A DNA stretch of 64,000 nt, taken from positions 54,422,967 through 54,486,966 of the forward strand of contig CM054155.1 in NCBI GenBank assembly GCA_028751875.1, given 5' to 3'. The translations under genes and the position numbers were made by a program. Origin of the DNA: Rapana venosa. Lineage: Eukaryota > Mollusca > Gastropoda > Neogastropoda > Muricidae. The notes under the pieces were generated by a model. The model was not told the DNA's origin. It was given only the letters and a program-made list of their open reading frames with translations, and did no database searches. Shown here piece by piece: positions 22,836 to 33,641 of this stretch (position 1 is the stretch's first letter; the number at the start of each line of letters is the position of its first letter).

Positions 22836-23449
22836 ACAGAGTCAATATAAAGTGGATATCTACCCAGTTCGCCATATACCATTTTATTTGGTGTTCTTAT
22901 GGGTACTCCTAGAATCTTGTGTCTGCCATCAAGGGAACTTTTAAAAATGGTCCATTCTACTTAAACCTCTTATTACTGAAGCATATAGCAAAAGTGGCTG
23001 AAATCTAACACAGAAAACCTTGAAGAATGTGCTTGAACTCATTTATTTATACCTTTGGAATGATTTGTTTAACTGAGTGACTGCTTTTTTCCCTTTAGTT
23101 GCTAATTCTTTTCAGTGCCCAATTGTTTACTACTACTTGCCGTAAAAGTGATGCCTAAGTGTTTTATATATTATATATAATATATATATATAAATATATA
23201 TATATAAAATATAATATATATATATATATATAATATATATACACACACACATAGAGGATAATTTTAGTCATTTCTCCCTTAATTGATTATATGCCAGATC
23301 TAGGAAAGAAAGACCATTAACAAAAACTTTGATAGCCATATTATTTGTACATATCCATTAATATAATAGTTGAAGTATATCATCAAAGAGCTATCCAAAA
23401 GGAAAGTGACAAGCCTTTATTCCTTTCCATTTATAATTAAACTAGGCTT
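22836..23449. other. gene-free stretch with (TA)n repeat
   Basis: AT-rich, with a TA-rich microsatellite at about 23160-23243 followed by a short CA run. No coding signal. Confidence 0.6.
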
Positions 23450-24985
23450 AGCTCTCAGTTCTCACCACGCTATAAAGACCAGTTAGAGCCCCAAATCCTT
23501 GAAGCTGAAACAAGAAAAGCAATTAAGACCAGCCCAAAGGGCAAAGCGGCAGGCGATGCCGGCATAACAACAGAAGCCATCCTTGCATGCAGAGAAACGT
23601 GAGTTAAGTGGCTCACCATCATCTTCCAGAAAGCATGGGAAGAGAGGAAAGTACCAATGGACTGGCAAAATGCAATAGTGGTGCCACTGGAAGAAGAAGG
23701 GCAGCAAGAGAGACTGCAGCGCCTACAGAGGCATTTCACTTCTCAGCCATGGGAAAATGTATGCAAAGATTCTGGAACAGTGCACAAGAGCCAAAGCAAT
23801 GCCCAGTTTGGCTTTCGGAAAGGAAGAGGGTGCACAGATGCCATTTTCGCACTCCGACCGCTGTGTGAAAGAGCCGTCGAATACAACCAAGACCTGCATA
23901 CAGTATTCCTGGATCAAGAAAAAGCTTTCGACCGAGTCAACAGAGACAAGCTCTGAAAGATCCTGGAGCAGTACGACGTGAAGGGGCAGTTGCTTTATAA
24001 CATCAGAGCAATCTATGCCAACAGTATGAGCGCAGTCCGAACAGCCAGTGGAACATCCGACTGGTTCCCGGTTACATCAGGGGTCAGGCAAGGCTGCGTA
24101 CTCTCTCCCTTTCTCTTTGTGATCTACATGGACCAGATTACAAAGGAAGCCAATCCAGATCTTGAGGCCCTGAACGAACTATTATTTGCTGACGACCAGT
24201 CCTTGATGAATCAGAACAAAGCAGCTCTTCATTAACACACAGACCAACTCAACACAAGCTGCGAGAGGTATGACATGAAGATCAGTATCACCAAAACATA
24301 AGTTATGTCTGTCAGCAGAAATCCAGGAAAGCTGGACATCAACATCAACGGCACCCAGCTGAAACAGACCAAAGAATTGAAATACCTTGGCAGCCTCTTC
24401 ACTGAAGATGGAAAATTGGACAGAGAGATAGAAACAAGATGCCAGAAAGTGAACGCAGTCAGTTACCAACTCGCCCCCCTTCTAAAACATTCCAGCATCC
24501 CAATGAGCACCAAGGCAAAACTCATCAACGCCATCTTCGTTCCAACACTCATACACCAGTGTCAGACATGGGCCCTAACAAAAGCCTTAGAGAGAAAATT
24601 GATCACATGTGAAATGCGCTGCCTGAGAAAAGCTGTCAACAAGACCAGACGCGACAAGATTAAGAATGAGGTGATCAGAGACATGGTCGGACTAACACCA
24701 ATTCTCCACCATATCGAACAACAAAGGATCAGGTGGTTTGGTCACCTCACTAGAATGCCGCCCAACCAACCAGCCCTACGGGCATACACCACCAAATACA
24801 ATGGCTGGAAAGCCAGAGGTAGACCAAGGAGACGATGGAGCGACTCCGTGGCTGACACTCTGCGAGCCCATGACCTGTAACTACATCAAGCCTCCCGCCT
24901 TGCTGCAGACAGACGTCTGTGTCTCCCCGCGACGCCGAAGGGCACCAGCGGCAGATGAAAGATAGAAAGAAGAAAGAAGATGCGA
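23450..24985 (+). mobile_element. LINE LB copy 1 (RTE-like), 5'-truncated
   Basis: RT and C-terminal half of an RTE-like LINE. Visible: FGFRKGRGCTDAIFALRPLC (about 23810-23870), LDQEKAFDRVNRDKL (23909-23954), SGVRQGCVLSPFLFVIYMDQ (about 24078-24137), FADDQSLM (24185-24208), ELKYLGSLFTEDGKLDREI (about 24374-24430) and RGRPRRRWSDSVADTL (about 24817-24864). Three ORF pieces cover it: 23657-23956, 23978-24235 and 24305-24880. The stop at 23954 is TGA where copy 2 has TGG, and the stop at 24233 lies where copy 2 reads through, so both are point losses in this copy. The tail is AAAGAAG-rich at 24955-24985. Homology to copy 2 starts at about 23450. Confidence 0.88.
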
Positions 24986-25125
24986 TTCATATGGTGATGT
25001 GTATTTGATGAAGTCATATTGAATTTGACATTGTTTTATTGTACTGAAATTGATTGTACTTTTTGTGAATGCTTTTTGTGCGGTAACCTCGATTGTACAT
25101 TTTGTGCATACTTTTTGTGTTATAA
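24986..25125. repeat. two-unit 39-40-bp tandem duplication
   Basis: ATTGTACTTTTTGTG... at about 25053 is repeated as ATTGTACATTTTGTG... at about 25093. It ends at the start of the L2-like fragment. Confidence 0.6.
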
Positions 25126-25851
25126 CCTACTATCAATTACAGCGCATAAGCGCGATTCGCAAGTATCTGTCCACTGATGCAACTTCCAAGCTTGTCACAT
25201 CTCTCATTCTTTCACGTTTAGACTACTGTAATTCTCTTTTGGCTGGCCTACCAGCATCATCTATCCACTCTCTTCAACGCATACAAAACTCTGCAGCTCG
25301 GCTGGTTCTAAGAAAGAAAAAAATCTAAACACATCACTCCTCTTCTGCGATCTCTTCACTGGCTACCTGTCTCACAAAGACTGGAGTATAAGATCAATAC
25401 CCTCTGTTTCAAATGTCTCCACAAATCTGCACCCTCTTATCTCTGTAACTGTATTCACCTGTACACTCCATCCCGTTCCCTTCGTTCAGCTGCAGACACT
25501 TTGTGCAATCGAAAACCCAGAGCCAAACAAACCACTGTTGGCTGTAGCTCTTTCTCTGTTTCTGGTCAATCGACCTGGAATGACCCCCCCCCCCCCCCCC
25601 CCCCCCCCCCCCGCCGCCTTTCCCCTCGCCAAAAGCGTTCACTTGATACCTTCAAATTCAGCCTCAAAACACACTTATTTCCTACCCGACACTTTTCCCC
25701 TCATATCTGTCCCTAATTTTCAACAGCGCGCATGGATTTGAAATCTGTTGTTCATTATGTTTAAGGAGAGTTGCATGCGTGTACATGATTTGAGTGCAAG
25801 CCTTTCGATTTGGTGGGGGTTTTTAACGAGATTTAGCGCTATATAAATTCC

Positions 25852-25885
<34 letters not shown>

Positions 25886-25915
25886 ATTATTATTATTATT
25901 ATTATTTATTTTTTA
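25126..25915 (+). mobile_element. L2-like LINE LG, 3' end (copy 1)
   Basis: The ORF at 25050-25328 has SLILSRLDYCNSLLAGLPAS and SLQRIQNSAARLVLR, the standard post-RT region of L2/CR1-type LINEs. Later frames give RSLHWLPV-like and WNDPPP-like pieces, the latter over a long C run at 25584-25612. The 3' end is AGCGCTATATAAATTCCAT (25834-25852) followed by an ATT repeat tail to about 25905. The same end occurs in LG copy 2 at 44970-45000. Confidence 0.85.
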
Positions 25916-27574
25916 TTTTTTTATTTTTTTATTATATTTTTTTTTAATTATTCTCATCATTATCATTATTATTATAACCTATATGAAAATGGGTATTACA
26001 CATGGTTATTTCAGAAAAAAATATCTTCTGAATGGTCTTATAATTAGATACGAATATAGTTGTTTGTGTAATGTGTGTCTTATAATGTCATGTTTCAGAC
26101 ACTGATTTAATATTCAAAGAGTTTTGTATAACATGTTTAGTATCCATTTTTGATGAAGTTTTGATTATAGAAAGTGATGACTATCTGATAAGAATATGGT
26201 AACAAATTGTATTCACAATCCCTGCCCCCATCAGGGAGGGGGGTGTCATGTGCACAGGAATTTTGACGTGCACATTTGTTTTGTGGAAAAGTGGCCCAGC
26301 ATATTATTAAGCTACTACAAGCATATTTTTCTAAGTGAAGATTAGGGCCTTTACCTCATATAATTATGCTACAGAGTCAAAGTTGTGATTGTCACTCACT
26401 AGATAAAATTGATCTGTATCCTTTCATCACTACTTGGTAGTGATTAGCTAAAATATATAAACTGTACACACCTAAAGTTAATGTTATAAAGTAAAAACAA
26501 AACTTCAATACTTTTGCCTTGGGCTAGGGCAGGTCTGGGATATCATGGATGAATATTCACATTCAGCTAGGTGTTTGGGCTAGGAGGTAATAAGTTATAA
26601 GTTTTGTAATTGGAAATGTAATTGGAAACTTGAACTTGTCAAGTTAAACTTATGAAAGAAACTAAGGAAAGAAATAATAAGTGACAGACAATAAATCCAA
26701 AAGAATAAATAAATAAATGAATAAATCAAAGAAAGTGGTAGAAGAAGGAAAAAACTATGACTGGAAATAAGGAGTGATTGTGAAGGAAAGTATTTGATTA
26801 ATCAAACAATAGGAAGTACAGTGAGTACAACATTAAGTTAAAAAATAATTTAAGTATTTAACTTAATATGGTCATTGTTTCTTGTCACAGGATTATTGCC
26901 ATTTCATTTACTGATAAATACACAAAAGAGGTAACCCTCAAGCCAGTCATGATTAATATATTGGTCCTCCTGCAGTAGCAGAGGAAGATGCCTTTTGGAA
27001 GAAGAAAGACTTTGCATAACTATGACAAGTTTTTACCAGTGAATATTTGGGGTGTTTTGATTGTACCTTAAAAAGACGAAGGAGGTTGCTACAAACTTAA
27101 GACAGAATTCTTTATTGTTATCTTCTGACTAAACTATTGAATACTGGTGAAATTATCCTTGAATGTAAAATATGTGATATGATAGATTAGTAATTATTTA
27201 GATCATGTGTAAAATTAATGGTAAAAAAATTATAATAAATAAATCCCTTTGTCGAGGGAGGGAACTTTAGCGTCGTGTGCCCTCTGGTTGTTTGGAGAGA
27301 TAGCATTAGTTGCTGGAGGCTGCTGCGAGTATATGTGTGTGAATGCGTATGACTGGTCGCATGACAGTTGAAAACATTGAGGAGTGGAAGAAGCTGGTTG
27401 AAAAGTGTTCAGTGGTGCTCCAACTGTCTAATAGACTATTGGGTAGATGAGGTGAAGAGATTGGACGGACTTTAAACTGATATGTTCTTTAGTCAATGAT
27501 ATTGACAGTGATGGATCATAAGACTTTGAGACACTAATTTTGTGAAAGCCATATGTCAGTGCTGTGTTTTGGTC
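25916..27574. other. gene-free AT-rich stretch
   Basis: About 1.65 kb without a supported ORF or motif, AT-rich throughout. Confidence 0.5.
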
Positions 27575-27766
27575 AATGTTAGATAAAGACGGGATAGATG
27601 TCGGGTGTGTCAGTGCTATTGTCTCCAGCAATGACCAATAGAGACAGGATAGATGCCTGGTGTGACAGTGCTATTGTCTCCAGCAATGTTAGATAAAGAC
27701 AAGATAGATGCCTGATGTGGCAGTGCTATTGTCTCTAGTAATGTTAGATAAAGACAGGATAGATGC
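27575..27766. repeat. 55-bp minisatellite
   Basis: Three full units and a partial one at exact 55-bp steps (27575, 27630, 27685, 27740). The shared core is CAGTGCTATTGTCTCCAGC followed by AATGTTAGATAAAGACAGG. A weaker unit may lie just upstream, from about 27520. Confidence 0.92.
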
Positions 27767-27799
27767 TCTATCGTTCTCATGAAGACCTATTATAAATTA

Positions 27800-27912
27800 T
27801 CCGAGTTTTATTTTATTTTTTATTTTATACCACTTTAAGTCACGAGATTTCTCTGCGTGAAATTCGGGCTGCTTCCCCGGGGAGAGCGCGACGCCACAAG
27901 AGCAGCGCCACC
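27800..27912 (-). mobile_element. SINE S2 tail fragment
   Basis: The inverse of the 3' part of SINE S2 at 38690-38812. The shared blocks are CACTTTAAGTCAC, GAAATTCGGGCTGC, CCCCGGGGAGAGCGCG and CAGCGCCACC. The tRNA-like head is missing. Confidence 0.8.
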
Positions 27913-29814
27913 TTTTTTTTCTTTTTTCTTTTTTTGCTTTTGGTCTGCAAATGTATTAGTTCTTTGTTGCACTGACATGAAATTATATTTACAATGAGTA
28001 AAATAGCTGAAAATATGTCTGACTATTCCTTTTTTTATTTTCCGTTTTCTTTCCCCAGGTCACTGATTTACACTATAAAAACTGCTCGAAACCTGTAGAC
28101 TGTGTGTCCGAAGTCATTTGAATCCAGTAGACCCCGTCTTCCATAAAGCTGCAGAATGCATGCTGGGTATTGTGTTATATCTACTCTCAGCCTAACTAGT
28201 CTACAATGCTCCCATTCAAAGCACTGCAAAAAGTGAAGAATCGGAAACCTTACACACTTTGCACACATTGAAATATTTTTTTCCCACGAAAGTTCTTCAG
28301 CAATGTCAGCACAAGGGATAAAGTGGGGTTAATAACACTTGTAATCCAGTTTGCTGTTTCTGGTTTCTTCCCTTGACTACTTCCACAAACTTGTTCACTA
28401 TTCATCATATGTCTCGACAACAACAATTCAAAACATCGAAATGCTCTTCAGTTCACCAGTTTAGCATTGTCATTGTTGACTATAATGGCTAGAAAGATTG
28501 ATACTAAACTCGAACTTGACACAAACACAATTTCCCAAAGAAGCAAATCATAGCAGCAGACATTGAAAAAATATAAAAGGGGGAGATAACTAAATAATCC
28601 TACAGTCCAAACAAGATTTGTCTAACAAGGGCCGAAGTTCAAACATACTTTTTTTTTTAATGTAATGCTAAACCATGTGACACCTAGCAAAATAGCAAAA
28701 CTTCGCATTTTGTATTTCCCATGAGATAATAGAAAATTGTATACAAAACAAAACATTACCTGCAAAAAAGAGAAATGTAATATACATCATAAATGTAAGA
28801 TACATCACCTCACCCTGATTCTGGTGACTGGGATTTTCGGCAATTCACACCCAAAGAGAGATTTAGGGAAGAAGCCAAACTTTTCAACAGAGAAATGTAC
28901 TGGATTTGTAATCTAGGATCCATCTTTCAAGGTTTAGATTCTAGGCAGGACCTACGCCTGTTTTGAAAAACTACAGCGATTGAGGTTATATGAGATTTTA
29001 CAGTTACCTTTCCCCCCAAATTTTATCATGGTTTTGTTCTCTTCAGTTTACCAATTATTTAGCATTGTCATTGTTGACTAAAATGACTAGAAAGATTGAT
29101 GCTTAACTCGAAAACTGGATACCCCTGGTTGGTATTTTATCAAAAGTATGTTTTACTCTTGGGGGTATGTGCGTATGTGTGCGTGCGTGTGTGTGTGGGG
29201 GGGGGGGTGGATGGGAATGTGTGTGGATATTTAATTAAACACTACTTTTACACAGTATTATGCTGGATAATCCTGTTGGGTATTTTATTAGAAGAAAGTG
29301 ACATAGCAATAAAAAGTAATATTACTTGATATGTAATTTTACGCTGCAATCTACTAGAAGTTGTCTTGGTCATCATTGCTATTTTGATTACAATTTGGTC
29401 ATAATCATGCTATTTTCTTAAACCTTATTTAATTTTTTTTTCAGGATAATGTTTTACTTATTCTACTGGAATATGGTATTAGTCATCCTTGTGACTTTAG
29501 TTAAAATTTGATCATAATCATGCCATTTTCTTAAACCTAGCTAGATATCTGATCAGAAGCATGTTTTGATCCAAGAAGATTTGTTTTACTTAAAAATATA
29601 TAATATTTTTAAGTTGCTCACCGTAGAAAATTCTCTTAGACCTTCATGTAGTTTAAGTATTAATTTGATAATAATCATGTGTCATTTTCTTAAGCTATCC
29701 TTGATTTTGCCTTTAATAGCTATGGCAGGTGAGTAGGGTATGGAGACGAGGAGAGGTGGGGGTGTTGGGCGGAAGTGGACGGGGAAGGGTAAGAGACAGG
29801 GAGTGAAGGAGGGA
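27913..29814. other. gene-free stretch with diverged interspersed repeats
   Basis: No supported ORF. A segment of about 70 bp around TTTAGCATTGTCATTGTTGA occurs at 28443-28515 and again at 29032-29110. A second motif, TCATAATCATGCCATTTTCT, recurs at about 29398, 29513 and, more diverged, 29667. A G run lies at 29197-29207. Confidence 0.6.
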
Positions 29815-29839
29815 TAGAGAGTGAGAGAGAGGGGGAATG

Positions 29840-29921
<82 letters not shown>
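29815..29921. repeat. (GA)n microsatellite
   Basis: Long GA run, followed at 30138-30160 by a short ACAATG repeat. Confidence 0.9.
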
Positions 29922-29923
<2 letters not shown>

Positions 29924-30239
29924 TCTTACAGCAATGGTAATGCCTCTTTACCAGCAGAATATTTTAAACAATATTTTATGACGTAAATTACTGGAAGGCA
30001 GTTTTGGTTAAAATATGATCTTATTTGTAGGTTGTAAAACCTATCATTACTTCTTAACAATTATTTCTGGATTAAGAGAGTTGGAGTGAGTGAAGAGAGG
30101 GAGTGAGGATGGTGGGGAGTATGGAGAGAGAGAGAGACAATGACAATGACAATGACAAAGATTTTATTGTGTCAGGTTTTTCAACCCCTTCACAAACGGG
30201 TAGGGTAGTTGGGGGAGTGGACTGAAATCAAAAAATCAC

Positions 30240-32165
30240 TCACTCACTCACTCATCCCTTGGTCGAGACGACCGTTGGGGTACCCGTACGGACGCTGCAA
30301 GTGGACCGCCAAATGGTTCTGTCCTGGGCTGCTTTCAGGAGGCTTGGTACAGTGAGGCCGGTCCACTCCTTGATGTTGGATATCCAGCTTTTGCGTGGTC
30401 GTCCCTGCCTCCTTGCTCCTTACACCATTCCCTGCAGGACTGTCTTTGACAGGCTGTTATGCCTTGCTGTGTGGCCAAACCACTTCAGTTTCCTTCGTTT
30501 GACTGTATCTAGCAATGGTTCTTGTTTGCCAGCCAGTGCCTCGATCTGCTGCCAGACGTAGTCATTGGTTTTGCGGTCTCTGTAGGTGATGTTCAGGATC
30601 CGCCTGAGGCACTTCACCTCAAAGGCTTGAATGCGACGTTCTAAATCGGCAGTAAGTGTCCATGCTTCACAGCTGTACAAGGCAATGGATGTGACGAGTG
30701 CCTTGTAGAGTCTGACCTTAGTGTGGGTTCTGATGTTGTGGTTTCTCCACACTTTCGCCAGCTTAGTCATGGAGGAGAGTGCCACAGCAAGCCTGATCTT
30801 CACCTCTTGTGTGCTCGTGCCTTCTTTGGTGATGACTGCTCCAAGGTACTTGAAAGTTTCCACCTCCTCTAGTGTCTTGCCACTCATCTTGATGCTGGTG
30901 GGAGTGGTCGGTGTGGTACTGTTCACTAGGATCTTGCTTTTTTCCGTGCTGATCTCCATACCGTGGGCATTGGCTGATGTTTCCAGTCTGGTGGTGAGAT
31001 CCTGGAGTTCTTCATCACTGCGGCCCATGAGATCGATATCGTCTGCGAATCGAAGATTGCAGACTGGCCTTCCTCCTATTGTGATTGTGGTCTTGAAGTC
31101 AAGGAGGGCCTCCAGCATGATGTTCTCCAGAAACACGTTGAAAAGAACGGGGGATAGCAGGCAGCCTTGTCGAACTCCAACTGAAGTCCGGAAGAACTCC
31201 CCGATTTCTCCACCATGAGGACTGCACTGTGGGAGCTGTCATAAGCGCCTGGATGACTTGAATCAGGTCCTCGTCGAAGCTATAGTCTCTCATGACTTTC
31301 CACAGAGCTTCTTGCCACACTGCGGTCGAAGGCCTTCTTGAAGTCAAGTAAGTTGTTGTAGAGCTGTAGCTGATGTGGAGATGCTTCTCTATGAGCATTC
31401 TGATGTTGAGATCTGTTCGACAGTGCTTCGACTGGTCTGAATCCTGCCTGTTCTTCTGATAGGATTTCTTCTGCTTGTGGTTTCAGTCTGTTCAAGGCAA
31501 TGCGTAGCATAACTTTGCTTGGATGGCTTATCAGACTGATTGTTCTGTAATTTTGGCACTTCAGGTCTCCCTTCTTTGGAAGTGGAACTATGATGGATTG
31601 GGTCCACTGTTCAGGCCACTCTTTGCTGGTCCAGATGCGTTAGCAGATGATTGTTAATGCTCGACTTAAATCGTTTGGGGGGCCAAGATGTAGTCAATCT
31701 GGTCATGTGTCTTTCCATTTGGTGAGTGCCACGTCGTTGTCGCCACTATACCATAGTTTGTGATCTTCTTCTGTAGTTGTTTAGCCGAAATCCGACCCAG
31801 CGGACTTCGGCCAGTCCAAGTATGTCCCATTCGTATCTTCGGAGTTCATGTGTTAGCTCTTGGAGCTTCCCACATGCGTGCAAGGTACGGATGTTCCATG
31901 TACCAATGATGGATCTTTCAGCCTGGAGTTTGATCGCTGTTGTTTGCATTCCAGTCGCATGTTTTCCACCTCCATCCTGGAACGCTCCAATGGAAGGCGC
32001 GGTTGTTGGTATTCCGGGCCTCAACCGATCCGGCATGTCTTTTCTTGCAGTGTTGTCCATGTAGGTATTTCTGTGGGCGTGGATTGCTTGGCGGCGACCA
32101 TCTCCTCTCCAAGCTGCTATTTGCCCATAGCTGGGGATTTTTGGGTCGGGTTATCTCCCCACTGA
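30240..32165 (-). mobile_element. RTE-like LINE LC copy 1, internally deleted
   Basis: Minus-strand element with a (GAGT)n tail at 30236-30256. The 5' leader and EN start lie at about 31740-32160: IIGTWNIRTLHACGKLQEL and WDILGLAEVRWVGF. The RT half is 30420-31600: SEEQAGFRPVEALS, LDFKKAFDR, NLRFADDIDLMGRSDEEL (about 31020-31075), FKYLGAVITKEG and KWFGHTARHNSLSKTVLQGM. Compared with copy 2 it lacks two blocks, matching roughly 33715-34120 and 34200-35029 of that copy. RT segments are nearly the same as copy 2, so the family moved recently. Several frame changes; not functional. Confidence 0.88.
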
Positions 32166-32400
32166 GATAGGTAGTACTGGGCTACAGGTTACCAGTAGCA
32201 GAGGAACACCTCTGACTCTGACTTCGAAAAATACCACACCAAAATTAAACACTGTACAATGTCAACGATTCTTTGTGAGTGATAACCAACCGCGGTATTG
32301 TTTATATCTAGTTCTGCATGTATGTAAATGTCACTGGTAATAACAGGCTGATCACCGATATTGTAGCAGGGAGCGGGGAAGTGTCACACACACAGCGGCA
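32166..32400. other. short spacer
   Basis: Lies between the 5' end of LC copy 1 and the stop of the 260-aa ORF; would be its 3' UTR if that ORF is a gene. No clear AATAAA seen on the minus strand. Confidence 0.3.
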
Positions 32401-33183
32401 TTACTTGTGCGGGTGTACTGCTGGCTGCTCACTGGGCGTGTCCGGAAGATTCCCGTCTTCAGCAGGTTTCTTTAATGATGCGAAGCCTCTGTCCATTGTG
32501 TCTGCAAGTTGCTGAATTTGTTTCACCAACATCTTGCAATCCTCGGGGACACAGTGGTGCTTTCTCGCTTCCTTGATCGCAGTTGGACTTTCTGTATTTG
32601 TTTTCATTGGTTTCAGTCTCTTGCTATTCCCTGTTACATCTTCTGTAGAGCTGTAGTCTGTCAGTATCACAGGCGGTATTGTTGATGTGTCACTGCATGC
32701 AGTCATTGCATCCCCAATGTCAATATTTCTGCCAGTGTCAGAATCGTTACTCCAGTCTTTCAGCGTCAATTGGTGCGGCTGCACTGTTACTGACACTGGG
32801 TCAACATCACACAAGCTTGACAGAGAGGAGACGGCTTTCCGTGTTGCACGTGGGAATTCAACAGCACGGGGAAGAGTGTCAGTGGACGTGCCATCTTTGA
32901 ATGTGTCCATAGCAGTTCCATTTTCTGCGTTATAAAATAAACTTGGGGGTGTCGGGAGAAACAATTCTGAAGGGGAGACAGGATTCATACGATGCTTCTT
33001 CATCAAACTGACCTTATGTGTCTCCACCCTCTTTTTGTCCCTGGCAATTTGCGCTGCCCCTTTTCTGCCGTACACAACACTGTCACACTGGCTGTGTGTT
33101 GCTGGAAGCTGGTGGGCTGGTGACAGGCGCACGATAAAGGTTTGGTTTTCTCTGCGGTCGATTTTAAACGACGTGAGAGACAT
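32401..33183 (-). CDS. uninterrupted 260-aa ORF of unknown function
   Basis: The longest clean ORF in the window not belonging to a recognised RT. The N-terminal part (residues about 1-80) has a hydrophobic stretch, QTFIVRLSPAHQL, and a basic stretch, RKGAAQIARDKKRVETHK. The middle is rich in Ser, Thr and Asp and looks disordered. Residues about 205-260 hold KHHCVPEDCKMLVKQIQQLAD, possibly a short helix, then an acidic and Pro-rich tail. Eleven to twelve bases before the ATG the minus strand reads CACCTTTCTGCAGG, a plausible splice acceptor, so this could be a terminal exon. I do not recognise the family. It lies between two inverted LC elements. Alternatives are an ORF1 or Gag-like protein of an unseen element. 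Confidence 0.5.
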   Translation of the reverse strand: MSLTSFKIDRRENQTFIVRLSPAHQLPATHSQCDSVVYGRKGAAQIARDKKRVETHKVSLMKKHRMNPVSPSELFLPTPPSLFYNAENGTAMDTFKDGTSTDTLPRAVEFPRATRKAVSSLSSLCDVDPVSVTVQPHQLTLKDWSNDSDTGRNIDIGDAMTACSDTSTIPPVILTDYSSTEDVTGNSKRLKPMKTNTESPTAIKEARKHHCVPEDCKMLVKQIQQLADTMDRGFASLKKPAEDGNLPDTPSEQPAVHPHK

Positions 33184-33331
33184 TTCCTGCAGAAAGGTGT
33201 TCAGAACCGTTTCGAGAGATCATGATAGACCTGTTACTGGCATACTGGAGGCCTTTCTGGTAGAAATGCAGCAAATTTCTGTACTCACTTTCAAAGCCAC
33301 GTCTTGCTGGTAGCCAAGCAAGGGAAGCTAC

Positions 33332-33412
<81 letters not shown>

Positions 33413-33419
33413 AGAGAGT
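33332..33419. repeat. (GA)n microsatellite
   Basis: GA run with a few GGA interruptions, upstream of the 260-aa ORF on its strand. Confidence 0.95.
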
Positions 33420-33641
33420 GAGGGAGTGGAAGTGGGGGAGAGGGGAGAGATATCCATGGGAACATGGCAAGATCTCAGAGGTTGGCTTGTATCATTAAGG
33501 TGAGATGGCATAGTTATCTTTCATGTTTGTCTGGATCTTGGGATTCCAGCGCTTGAATCTGCGAATTGTATAAACTATACCAAGGCTGTGCGTACAACAG
33601 AGAAGGAATATGAGATGACTATTAGACTATAGAGTGTGCTG

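Noticed and set aside
30720..31218. 165-aa plus-strand ORF (and its counterpart at 35608-35973, minus)
   Set aside because: Antisense shadow of the LC RT; both LC copies show it because the coding strand is conserved.
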